From: Hyphomicrobiales bacterium
GTDB lineage: Bacteria > Pseudomonadota > Alphaproteobacteria > Rhizobiales > Rhizobiaceae
Direction: 5' to 3'
Assembly: GCA_900472785.1 (NCBI GenBank)
Contig: UCJH01000040.1
Location: 1 to 64,000 of the forward strand
Length of the DNA stretch: 64,000 bases
Shown here: piece by piece, positions 34,938 through 42,640 of the stretch
Layout: each line of letters begins with the position of its first letter
Position numbering within the stretch: the stretch's first letter is position 1
Made by a program: the position numbers and the translations under genes
The notes under the pieces: generated by a model
Databases searched by the model: none
Seen by the model: only the letters and a program-made list of their open reading frames with translations
What the model was told of the DNA's origin: nothing

Positions 34938-35618
34938 TCAGCCGGCGCTCTTGACGGCCAGCCAGATCATGTGGCGGGCGCCACCGCGTTTGCCATTGGC
35001 GCGGACGCTTGCTTCTTCCACCGAAAAGCCGGCGGACTTCAGGCGCCGGGTGAACTGGCTGTCGGGTGCCGACGACCAGACGGAAAGCACGCCGCCGGGA
35101 CGCAGCGCCGCCTTTGCAGCATGCAGCCCGGAGAGATTGTAGATGTCGTCATTGGCGGCCCGGGTCAGCGCCTCGGGGCCATTGTCGACATCGAGCAGGA
35201 TTGCGTCATAGGCGTTGCGCTCGGAGCGGATCAAGGCCCCGACATCGGTTTCGCGGATCGCCACCCGAGGATCGGTCAGGCTGGTGCCGAACACCTCGGC
35301 CATTGGTCCTCTGGCCCAGGCGACAACGGCCGGCACGAGTTCGGCCACCGTAACAGCGGCATCGTCGCCGAGTTCGGTCAGTGCGGCGCGGAGCGTGAAG
35401 CCCATGCCGAGCCCGCCGATCAGCATTTTCGGCTTCTGCCGCCCCCGGATCCTGTCGCAGGAGAGTTTGGCCAGCGCCTCCTCAGAGCCACTCAGCCGGC
35501 TGTTCATCAACTCGTTGGTTCCGAGCATGATCGAAAATTCCGCGCCGCGCTGCTTCAGGCGCAGCATGTCGGTCCCGCCCGGCATCTGCGCAGTATCGAT
35601 CACGGTCCAGGGGATCAT
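34938..35618 (-). CDS. Spermidine synthase-like / SAM-dependent methyltransferase-fold protein
   Basis: A 226-residue Rossmann-fold protein of the spermine/spermidine synthase type. The nucleotide loop is LIGGLGMGFTLRAALTEL near residue 66, followed by TVAELVPAVVAWARGPMAE near 90 (acidic residue at the end of beta 2) and the YDAILLDVDNGPEALTR motif near 136. It lacks the N-terminal beta domain and the polyamine-site residues of true SpeE, so polyamine synthesis should not be assumed. Start at ATG 35618 with GGGAAG; the in-frame ATG at 35648 is possible. Last gene of a minus-strand run with a creatininase, a COG0523 GTPase and a WD40 protein; gap to the WD40 gene is 45 bases. Confidence 0.75.
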   Translation of the reverse strand: MIPWTVIDTAQMPGGTDMLRLKQRGAEFSIMLGTNELMNSRLSGSEEALAKLSCDRIRGRQKPKMLIGGLGMGFTLRAALTELGDDAAVTVAELVPAVVAWARGPMAEVFGTSLTDPRVAIRETDVGALIRSERNAYDAILLDVDNGPEALTRAANDDIYNLSGLHAAKAALRPGGVLSVWSSAPDSQFTRRLKSAGFSVEEASVRANGKRGGARHMIWLAVKSAG

Positions 35619-35663
35619 CGGCTGTTCTTCCCGTGCGGCGCTGCTCAACGCCGCTGTCTTGTT

Positions 35664-36653
35664 TCAGGCAGTGATATCGACGACGCCGCAATCGCCGGCT
35701 TCCGATCCGAACGCCAGTTGCTTGCCGCTGCGGTTCCAGGCCATGGCGGTGATCGCGCCCTTGCCGGGACGGCGCAGAAGCACTTCCTTGGCATCGGCAA
35801 AGCGCACCGCAAGGATCATGCCGTCGGCATAGCCGATGGCGGCGACCTCGTCGGTCGGGTGGCAGGCGACCTGCGTGACCATGATATTGGCGCGGGTGCC
35901 GAGTTCCAAGGGCGCCTTGCCCATCGGGCCATCCTTAGACTGGAACGGCCAGACGATCGCGGCCGGCGCACCGGACGAGGCGAGCCATTTGCCCTTTGCC
36001 GACCAGGAGATCGACTTGATTTTCGCGGGATAGCCGGTCATCCGCATGTGCCGGGTTTCGGCGCCGGGTTTGCTGTCCATCTTCCAGCCATGCAGCGCGT
36101 TTTCCTGCATCATGGTCACGACGAAGCGGCCATCGGGCGAGAAGCTGACGCCGGTATGGGCGCCCTTCCATTCCAGATCGACCGGCTGCGCCGCCATGCC
36201 GACCCAGTGCAGCGACACGCCGTTGTAGCGGGCGACGGCAATGCGCAGGCCCTTCGGCGCAAACGCGATGCCCTCGACCGTGCGTTCCTCGGTGAAATCC
36301 TTGTTCGTCCCATCCGCAAGCTTGACATGGGCCGTCTTGCCGTGGGCATAGGCGACTGCTCCTTGCGGCCCCGCAGCGATCTGCGAGATCCACTTGCGCG
36401 GCACATGGGCAATCTGCGTCACGCCGCCATCGGCACCGATGCGCAGGACCTTGCCATCCTCGCCGCCGGTGAGCAGCGTATCGGTCGCCTCGTCGCGCAC
36501 GCAGGCCAGAAGCCCTTCATGCGCTTCGACGGTCTTGTGGCCATGGTCGAGGCGGTGGATCGGTCCGGCGGACTCGGCAAAGAAGGGAACGTCGCCGAGA
36601 TAGGCAACGCCGGCCACGTGGCCGGCGAGATCGAGAGGAGCGACTGTCGGCAT
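35664..36653 (-). CDS. WD40-repeat protein linked to a COG0523 metallochaperone
   Basis: A 329-residue protein made almost entirely of WD40-like repeats: segments such as LLACVRDEATDTLLTGGEDGKVLRI, then GVSFSPDGRFVVTMM and AITAMAWNRSGKQLAFGSEAG show the repeated S/G-x-D-G pattern, enough for a seven-bladed propeller. It has no signal peptide, so it is cytoplasmic. It overlaps the stop of the COG0523 gene in a four-base ATGA, so the two are translated together. In alphaproteobacteria WD40-COG0523 pairs are often found together and tend to be under zinc control; the WD40 protein may be a scaffold or target for the GTPase. That role is inference. Confidence 0.85.
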   Translation of the reverse strand: MPTVAPLDLAGHVAGVAYLGDVPFFAESAGPIHRLDHGHKTVEAHEGLLACVRDEATDTLLTGGEDGKVLRIGADGGVTQIAHVPRKWISQIAAGPQGAVAYAHGKTAHVKLADGTNKDFTEERTVEGIAFAPKGLRIAVARYNGVSLHWVGMAAQPVDLEWKGAHTGVSFSPDGRFVVTMMQENALHGWKMDSKPGAETRHMRMTGYPAKIKSISWSAKGKWLASSGAPAAIVWPFQSKDGPMGKAPLELGTRANIMVTQVACHPTDEVAAIGYADGMILAVRFADAKEVLLRRPGKGAITAMAWNRSGKQLAFGSEAGDCGVVDITA

Positions 36654-37765
36654 CAGTTCGGCTTCGCCTCGGCGGCGCAGGCGTTGAAGGTGCGCTCCAG
36701 CTTTTCGCGGTCGAGTTCACGGCCGATAAAGACGAGACGGCTTTCGCGCTTCTCGCCATCCTTCCACGGGCGCTGGTGATCGCCTTCGATGATCATGTGC
36801 ACACCTTGAACGACATAACGCTCCGCGTCGCCCTTGAAGGCGATGATGCCCTTGAGGCGCAGGATGTTCGGGCCTTCCGTCTGCGTGATCTTCTGGATCC
36901 AGGGGAAAAAGCGGTCCGGGTTCATCTCCCCGCCGCGCAGCGAAACGGACTGGACCGTCACGTCGTGGATCGGCGAGGGCGCGTGGTCGTGATGATGGTG
37001 GCCATGTCCATGGTTATGGCCATGGTGATCATGATGATCGTGGTCATGATGGTGGTTATCGTGGCCGCAATCCGGGCCGCAGCTGTGGTCGTGCTCATGA
37101 TGATCGTGATCGAGGAAATGCGGCTCGTTTTCCAGCGCCCGCTCGAGGTTGAACGCGCCCTGATCCAGAACCTTGGTCAGGTCGATGTTCGAACGCTCGG
37201 TACGGTGGATGCGGGCCGACGGGTTGATGGCGCGCACGGTCGCCTCGATCTTCGCCAGTTCCTCCGGGGTCACGAGGTCGGTCTTGTTGAGCAGCACGAC
37301 ATCGGCGAAGGCGATCTGGTCTTCAGCTTCACGGCTGTCCTTCAGCCGCAGCGGCAGGTGCTTTGCATCGACAAGCGCGACGACGGCATCGAGTTCGGTC
37401 TTGGCGCGGACGTCGTCGTCCATGAAGAAGGTTTGGGCGACCGGAACCGGGTCTGCCAGACCCGTGGTCTCGACGATGATCGCATCGAAGCGGCCCGGGC
37501 GGCGCATCAGGCCTTCGACGACGCGGATCAGGTCGCCGCGCACCGTGCAACAGACGCAACCATTGTTCATCTCGTAAATTTCCTCGTCCGACTCGACGAT
37601 GAGATCATTGTCGATGCCGATCTCGCCGAACTCGTTGACGATGACCGCGTATTTCTTGCCGTGATTGTCCGACAGGATGCGGTTGAGCAACGTCGTCTTG
37701 CCGGCGCCGAGATAGCCGGTGAGCACGGTAACGGGAATGGGTTTTACGGTGGCGGTTTCGGTCAT
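36653..37765 (-). CDS. COG0523-family (CobW/ZigA-like) metallochaperone GTPase
   Basis: A 370-residue G3E-family GTPase. The Walker A is TGYLGAGKTTLLNRIL near residue 15; the metal-binding CxCC motif is in NNGCVCCTVRGDL near 70; switch and base-recognition motifs are ETTGLADP near 100 and LLNKTDLV near 159. Between the GTPase and the C-terminal CobW_C domain lies a loop with about 25 histidines (residues 220-270, HDHHEHDHSCGPDCGHDNHH and following). These features fit a zinc chaperone. Start ATG 37765 with GAGG upstream; the longer frame overlaps the creatininase gene. An ATCTC-ATATAG-GAGAT inverted repeat at 37815-37830 lies in the promoter gap; it does not resemble the Zur box I know. Confidence 0.92.
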   Translation of the reverse strand: MTETATVKPIPVTVLTGYLGAGKTTLLNRILSDNHGKKYAVIVNEFGEIGIDNDLIVESDEEIYEMNNGCVCCTVRGDLIRVVEGLMRRPGRFDAIIVETTGLADPVPVAQTFFMDDDVRAKTELDAVVALVDAKHLPLRLKDSREAEDQIAFADVVLLNKTDLVTPEELAKIEATVRAINPSARIHRTERSNIDLTKVLDQGAFNLERALENEPHFLDHDHHEHDHSCGPDCGHDNHHHDHDHHDHHGHNHGHGHHHHDHAPSPIHDVTVQSVSLRGGEMNPDRFFPWIQKITQTEGPNILRLKGIIAFKGDAERYVVQGVHMIIEGDHQRPWKDGEKRESRLVFIGRELDREKLERTFNACAAEAKPN

Positions 37766-37844
37766 GGGAACCTCGGTGGATTGGTGGGCCGGCGATCCGG
37801 CCATCGATATTGAAATCTCATATAGGAGATGCAAGGCGACCGCG

Positions 37845-38648
37845 CTACCCGTCCCTGGCGGCGAATTCATTCATATCGAACCGATCGACATCCTGCAGCA
37901 GTTCGATGATTCCTTTTACCGCATGGGCAACGAGTTTTTCGCCCCTTTCCGCCGTTGCGGCCGACGCATTTCCGGCGACGCCTTGTACATTGAGATCGGA
38001 CATCTTCCAGCCGAAAGCATGTGGCCCGTAGGCGCGCAGATGCATGAAGCGACGGGCAAAATCGGTCTGGCGCGAGGTGAAGTTTTGAGCCCTCGTCATG
38101 TCGACCCTGTCCGGATGCAGCGCCAGCATCACTGATGTCTCGATGTCGCCGCCATGGATGTCGATGGCCTTGTCTTCCGGCGCGATCCAGCCGTCCGGCT
38201 GGCCGAAGCGGGTCCAACTGGTGGCAACGGCCAGCATGTCGAACCGCACGCGCGCTTCCGTGGCAATGATCGTCATCAAAGGCGCATTGCCGCCATGGGC
38301 ATTGAGCATCACGAACTTGCGAAGACCCTGCCGGCTTAGTTGCGCGGCGATGCCAAGCCAACGCTCGATCGCCGCCTCATAGGTCAGCGACCGCGTCCCG
38401 TCGACATCCATGTGCTCGATCGAATAGCCGACAGGCTCGGCCGGTAGAAAGCTCACCGGCAATCCGGCGGGCAGGGCAGCGACGATCCGATCGACCAGCC
38501 CCTCCACGATCAGCGTGTCGGTTTCAAACGGCAGGTGCGGGCCATGCTGTTCGTGCGCGCCGAGCGGCAGCACGGCAATCCAGTCGCGCCGGTCCTCGCG
38601 GGAAAGCCCGGCAGCAGCATCCGACCAGCGGACGGGCGGGAATGGCAT
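37845..38648 (-). CDS. Creatininase-family amidohydrolase
   Basis: A 267-residue member of the creatininase superfamily, which hydrolyses small cyclic or formyl amides with two metals (usually Zn or Mn). Metal ligands are seen in PLGAHEQHGPHLPFETDTLI near residue 28 (E, H, D), NAHGGN near 116 and HGGDIETSVML near 164. Other family members include MftE of mycofactocin maturation and formamidopyrimidine deformylases, so creatinine is not assumed. It lies upstream of the COG0523-WD40 pair on the same strand with an 80-base gap, and divergent from a MarR gene. A metal-dependent hydrolase beside a metallochaperone may be its client. Confidence 0.87.
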   Translation of the reverse strand: MPFPPVRWSDAAAGLSREDRRDWIAVLPLGAHEQHGPHLPFETDTLIVEGLVDRIVAALPAGLPVSFLPAEPVGYSIEHMDVDGTRSLTYEAAIERWLGIAAQLSRQGLRKFVMLNAHGGNAPLMTIIATEARVRFDMLAVATSWTRFGQPDGWIAPEDKAIDIHGGDIETSVMLALHPDRVDMTRAQNFTSRQTDFARRFMHLRAYGPHAFGWKMSDLNVQGVAGNASAATAERGEKLVAHAVKGIIELLQDVDRFDMNEFAARDG

Positions 38649-38742
38649 TTCTTTTCAAGCCTTTCGCTTCTGCTTGCGGGAATGGTGTAACTTGAGTCAT
38701 ACAGAGGTGGTAAGGCCGTGCAAGAAGTTTGCTGGAGGACCC

Positions 38743-39240
38743 ATGGGAAAGAAAAGCAAGGCCGAGAAGAAAAGCAAGGGCGGCAAGAAAAAGCATGATC
38801 TTTCCGGCGGCCCGCAGGATATCGCGTCGCTGCTCGTGCAGACGGCCCGCTCGATGCGCACGGTGGTTTCGCGCAATCTCCTCGACAGCGGTCTCTATGC
38901 CGGCCAGGACGGCGTCATGTTGTTGCTGGCGGAGACGGACGGGCTGACCGCCGGTAATCTGGCTGCAAAGCTTGGCGTCAAGGCGCCGACGATGACGCGC
39001 ACCATCGGTCGAATGGAAGCCCAGGGCTTCGTCGAGCGTCGTACCGACGACGACGATGCGCGGCTGACCAAGGTCTATCTGACGGCGCCCGGCCGCAGCA
39101 GCCTGCAGACCATCGAGGCCGCCGGCAAGTCTTCCGAGAAGATCGCTATCCATGGCCTGAGCGACAAGGAAGTGAAAACGCTGATGAAGCTTCTGCGGGC
39201 CGTCGATTCCAATCTTCAAGGATCGACACCCCAGGAATAG
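38743..39240 (+). CDS. MarR-family transcriptional regulator with lysine-rich N-terminal tail
   Basis: A 165-residue MarR-type winged-helix protein. The wHTH is at about residues 70-130: LTAGNLAAKLGVKAPTMTRT, then IGRMEAQGFVERRTDDDDARLTKVYLT, with the DxR wing motif as DDDDARL. The first 20 residues (GKKSKAEKKSKGGKKKH) are highly basic and unusual for MarR; they might bind DNA non-specifically or RNA. The start is the ATG at 38743, preceded by GGAGGA at four to nine bases. It is divergent from the creatininase-family gene with 94 bases between them, so that operon is the nearest possible target. Effector unknown. Confidence 0.88.
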   Translation: MGKKSKAEKKSKGGKKKHDLSGGPQDIASLLVQTARSMRTVVSRNLLDSGLYAGQDGVMLLLAETDGLTAGNLAAKLGVKAPTMTRTIGRMEAQGFVERRTDDDDARLTKVYLTAPGRSSLQTIEAAGKSSEKIAIHGLSDKEVKTLMKLLRAVDSNLQGSTPQE

Positions 39241-39278
39241 CAACGATCTCCGGTCGTTTTTGCCGATTGCGGCATCAA

Positions 39279-39293
39279 TTTAAACAGTTTAAA
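39279..39293. promoter_or_regulatory. Candidate operator of the downstream LacI-family regulator
   Basis: TTTAAAC-A-GTTTAAA is a perfect inverted repeat with a one-base centre, 52 bases before the GTG start of the LacI gene. The half-site GTTTAAA recurs at 40383-40389 just before the dehydrogenase gene, though there it overlaps the ribosome binding site and may be coincidental. Confidence 0.6.
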
Positions 39294-39344
39294 GAGGATT
39301 TAAAAAGAGCGGCCTCAAGGCCGACCTGAACGGCCGGAGGAAAC

Positions 39345-40379
39345 GTGGCGCAGAAGGTCAAACTGTCAACCATCGCCGAAACGCTCGGCGTTTCGACGGC
39401 CACCGTATCGCTGGCACTGCGTGACAGCCCGCTCGTCGCAATCACCACGCGCGACAAGATCAAGGAACAGGCGCGCGCGCTGGGTTACATCTACAACAGG
39501 CGCGCCGCCAGCCTGCGAACCTCGCGCTCGGGCATCATCGGCGTCGTTGTCCACGACATCATGAATCCGTTCTACGGCGAAATCCTGAAGGCCATCGAGG
39601 CCGAGCTCGACCGCGATCGCCAGACCTTCATTCTCTCCAATCACTATGATTCCGTTGAAAAGCAGCGCGCCTTCATCGAAACGCTGCTGCAGCTGGGTGG
39701 TGACGGCGTCATCATGTCGCCGGCGATTGGTACGCCGCCGGAAGATATCCAGCTGGCGGAGGACAACGGCATGCCCGCCATCCTGATCGCCCGATCGATC
39801 GAAGGGCTGGACGTGCCGATCTTCCGCGGCGATGACGCCTATGGCATTTCGCTTGCCACCAATCACCTCATCAGTCTCGGGCACCGCGTGATCGCCATGG
39901 TCGGCGGCACGGACCAGACATCGACCGGCCGCGATCGGTACCAGGGTTACGTCAATGCCCTGCGCAAGGCGAATATCGAGGTCGATCCGGACCTGCGCAT
40001 TCCCGGCCCACGTTCCAAGCAGGGTGGTTTCGAGGCGGCGGTGCATCTCCTCTCCCTGCCGCAGAAGCCCACGGCCGTCGTCTGCTGGAACGACCTCGTC
40101 GCCATCGGCATGATGAACGGCATTGCCCGCGCCGGGCTCGTTCCCGGTCGCGACGTGTCGGTCACCGGCTACGATGACCTTGAGGAGGCCTCGATCGCAA
40201 CACCGGCCCTGACCACGGTCTGGAACGGCCAGGCCGAAGTCGGCCGCAGTGCCGCGCGGGCGCTGCTCGACAAGCTGTCGGGCAGCCACGAACCGGATGG
40301 CATCCACCTCATCAAGCCGGAAATGCGCATCCGCCAGTCGACCGGCCCGTTGCGCGTCACTGTATCCGACCTTTCATAA
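39345..40379 (+). CDS. LacI-family regulator, GTG start
   Basis: A 344-residue LacI/GalR protein. The HTH KLSTIAETLGVSTATVSLAL is at residues 6-25 and the hinge includes NRRAASLRTSRSGIIGVVVHD. The effector domain follows with the typical VTGYDDLEEASIATPALTTV near 275. The GTG at 39345 has GGAGGAAA before it and is the only plausible start. It precedes a 2-hydroxyacid dehydrogenase gene by 20 bases, so both are probably in one operon that the protein regulates via the TTTAAAC/GTTTAAA palindrome. The inducer is unknown; a sugar acid or hydroxy acid would fit the neighbour. Confidence 0.9.
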   Translation: MAQKVKLSTIAETLGVSTATVSLALRDSPLVAITTRDKIKEQARALGYIYNRRAASLRTSRSGIIGVVVHDIMNPFYGEILKAIEAELDRDRQTFILSNHYDSVEKQRAFIETLLQLGGDGVIMSPAIGTPPEDIQLAEDNGMPAILIARSIEGLDVPIFRGDDAYGISLATNHLISLGHRVIAMVGGTDQTSTGRDRYQGYVNALRKANIEVDPDLRIPGPRSKQGGFEAAVHLLSLPQKPTAVVCWNDLVAIGMMNGIARAGLVPGRDVSVTGYDDLEEASIATPALTTVWNGQAEVGRSAARALLDKLSGSHEPDGIHLIKPEMRIRQSTGPLRVTVSDLS

Positions 40380-40399
40380 TCCGTTTAAAGGAGCGAACC

Positions 40400-41371
40400 A
40401 TGCCGCAAGGCCGCCCCCGCATTCTCGTCCCCGGGAAGATCAACAAGCGCGTGCTCGACCGCCTTCCGGAGCATTTCGAGCCGGTTTTCGTGGCGGAGGC
40501 CAACCCGGCATTGATCACGCCGGAGCTTGCCGCCGGCATTTCCGGTATCGCGGCACAGGGCAGGATTTCCGCCGATTTCATCGATGCGTTCGACAATCTC
40601 GAGATCATCGCCAATTTCGGCGTCGGCTATGACGGCGTCGATGCGGCGCATGCCGGCAAGTGCGGCATCACCGTCACCAATACGCCCGATGTTCTGACCG
40701 AGGAGGTGGCGGACACGACGATCGGCCTGTTGCTCAATACCGTGCGGCAACTTCCACAGGCCGAAAATTGGCTGCGCGCCGGCCGCTGGGTGCGGGATGG
40801 CGCATTTGCTCTGTCGCCCCTGACGCTGCGCGGCCGGACCGTCGGTCTCTACGGCATGGGCCGCATCGGCCTTGCCATCGCAAAGCGCCTGGAAAGTTTT
40901 GGCGTTGCACTGCACTATCATACCCGAACCCCGCGCGAAGGGCTCGCCTATACCTATCATCCGACCTTGAAGGGCATGGCCGAGGCCGTCGATACGATCG
41001 TCGTCATCGTGCCGGGAACCGACAGCACCGCAAAGACGATCAATGCGGATATCCTGAGTGCCCTGGGCGCCAATGGCGTGCTGATCAATGTCGGGCGCGG
41101 CTCGACGGTGGACGAAGCGGCCTTGACGGATGCGCTTCAGCGCGGCGTCATCGCCGGCGCAGGGCTCGACGTTTTCGAGAACGAGCCGCACGTCGGCGAC
41201 GACCTCATGGCGCTCGACAACGTTTCGCTTCTGCCGCATGTCGGTTCGGCCTCGCAGGCGACCCGCAACGGCATGGCCGATCTCGTCATCGACAATCTCA
41301 TTGCGTGGTTCACGACCGGGAAGGCGTTGACGCCGGTTCCGGAAACGCCGTTTACCCGCAAGGCGAGCTGA
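40400..41371 (+). CDS. D-2-hydroxyacid dehydrogenase (glyoxylate/hydroxypyruvate reductase-like)
   Basis: A 323-residue NAD(P)-dependent dehydrogenase of the D-isomer-specific family. The catalytic-domain stretch NFGVGYDGVDAAHAGKCGI is near residue 75, the Rossmann loop LYGMGRIGLAIAKRL near 150, and the catalytic triad as R in NVGRGSTVDEAAL near 234, E in DVFENEPHV near 262 and H in LLPHVGSAS near 282. This subgroup usually reduces glyoxylate or hydroxypyruvate, sometimes 2-ketogluconate. It lies just behind a LacI regulator. A hairpin near 41381-41403 between its stop and that of the convergent gene may end both transcripts. Confidence 0.92.
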   Translation: MPQGRPRILVPGKINKRVLDRLPEHFEPVFVAEANPALITPELAAGISGIAAQGRISADFIDAFDNLEIIANFGVGYDGVDAAHAGKCGITVTNTPDVLTEEVADTTIGLLLNTVRQLPQAENWLRAGRWVRDGAFALSPLTLRGRTVGLYGMGRIGLAIAKRLESFGVALHYHTRTPREGLAYTYHPTLKGMAEAVDTIVVIVPGTDSTAKTINADILSALGANGVLINVGRGSTVDEAALTDALQRGVIAGAGLDVFENEPHVGDDLMALDNVSLLPHVGSASQATRNGMADLVIDNLIAWFTTGKALTPVPETPFTRKAS

Positions 41372-41394
41372 CCGAGGCCGGCCGGCTAGGGTGT

Positions 41395-42162
41395 TCAGCC
41401 GGCTTTGGCCGTCGCATAGGCCCGCACAGCGTCGCCGAAGGCCGCAAAAAGCTGCGAGGACGGGTTATCCTTGCCGACCCAGTATTCCGGATGCCACTGA
41501 ACGCCGACGGCAAAGGCCTTGGCGTCGATGACGGATACGGCCTCGATCGTGCCGTCCTCGGCGACCGCTTCGACGGCAAGCCGGGGGGCGGCCTGCGAAA
41601 TGGCTTGACGGTGCAGGGAGTTGACCTGCACCGAACCGGAACCCAGGACTGCGGCAAGGCACGTGCCCTCGCGGATGACGACGTTCTGGCGAATCCCGTA
41701 GGCGACGTCGAGATCGGTGACGTCGGGCTTGCGGTGATCCCAGTTTCCGGGGATGTCCTGAATTTCGCTGGCCAGCGTTCCGCCCAGCACCACATTCAGT
41801 TCCTGAATGCCGCGACAGATGGCCAGCAGCGGAATCCCGCGCTCCAGAGCCCGCCGGATCAAAGGCAGGCTGGTCGCGTCCCGGCCGGGATCGAAGGGGC
41901 CGTCGGTCTCCGAGGCGATCTTGCCGTAGAGGGAAGGGTGGACGTTCGAGCGCGATCCGCTGACGAGAACGCCATCGACCCGATCGAGGATTTCGTCGGG
42001 TTCATTGCCGCTTTCCAGCGCCGGCACCAGAAAGGCCATGACGCCCGATCCTTCGACCGCGGCGCGAACATACTGGTGGGGAACGCCATGCCAGACATTT
42101 CCGTCGAATTCGCGGAAGTCCGCGGGAATGGCAACGATCGGCCTTGGGATCGGCTTGGGCAT
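41395..42162 (-). CDS. Class I glutamine amidotransferase-like hydrolase (peptidase C26, PuuD-like)
   Basis: A 255-residue peptidase C26 family protein, of the group containing gamma-glutamyl-GABA hydrolase (PuuD) of the putrescine pathway. The nucleophile cysteine is in LLAICRGIQELNVVLGGTL near residue 100, with the elbow typical of the family; the catalytic histidine and glutamate are in VGVQWHPEYW near 222. The N-terminal PIVAIPADFREFDGN and GVLVSGSRSNVHPSLYG near 66 also match. Start at ATG 42162 after GGAG; the extended frame to 42264 is not conserved. Regulation and substrate are unknown. No other puu genes adjoin, so the substrate could be another gamma-glutamyl amide. Confidence 0.9.
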   Translation of the reverse strand: MPKPIPRPIVAIPADFREFDGNVWHGVPHQYVRAAVEGSGVMAFLVPALESGNEPDEILDRVDGVLVSGSRSNVHPSLYGKIASETDGPFDPGRDATSLPLIRRALERGIPLLAICRGIQELNVVLGGTLASEIQDIPGNWDHRKPDVTDLDVAYGIRQNVVIREGTCLAAVLGSGSVQVNSLHRQAISQAAPRLAVEAVAEDGTIEAVSVIDAKAFAVGVQWHPEYWVGKDNPSSQLFAAFGDAVRAYATAKAG

Positions 42163-42640
42163 TTTCGTCTCCACGCGGGTTCCGGCGGCGGTTGCAGTTT
42201 CGCCACCTGCGCGCATCGTCGGCGTCTGGAATCTCGTTCTTTCCGCTTTGCCTTCACAACGCACCCAAAGTCAACCGGCTTGCACTGCTCAAGTCGTTCG
42301 AGAAAGCCCGAAAATGCAACTCTTGCGATTCCCCATGGCCAGATTTGGCCTCACTCCTTAGAGCGCGGGTAACCATTTCGGGATTTAAGTTGTTGAGCAA
42401 GCGGTTTTGGGATGTTCCGAAGTGAGAAGCGAATGAAAACGATTCCCGCCGTTTCTCTAGGCAGGGTTGTGAAAGATGTACATTCTTTAGATATTGCTGC
42501 AATATTGGGTTGAATTGCATCCGCCAGTCGCATCTCAACTGCATGTTGGGCGGTCTCATAGCCTGTTTTTCCGGTGACTGGACGAAATCTTTCGTTAAAG
42601 CCTCCGGAATAACAATCCTCCAAACCGGAGCAGAGGGTTC
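42163..42640. other. Intergenic region between divergent genes, no gene seen
   Basis: 478 bases of lower GC than the neighbours, holding the promoters of the C26 hydrolase and the GGDEF-EAL gene. Open frames cross it but lack ribosome binding sites and recognisable similarity. I see no strong palindrome or terminator. Confidence 0.5.

Noticed and set aside
36970-37120. Second CAT/ATG-rich tract resembling a microsatellite or CRISPR-like array
   Set aside because: It encodes the histidine loop of the COG0523 GTPase in frame; units are irregular and have no spacers.
37815-37830. Possible Zur box before the COG0523 gene
   Set aside because: The inverted repeat ATCTC-ATATAG-GAGAT does not match the GTTATA-type rhizobial Zur consensus I know, so it is mentioned only as an unassigned palindrome.
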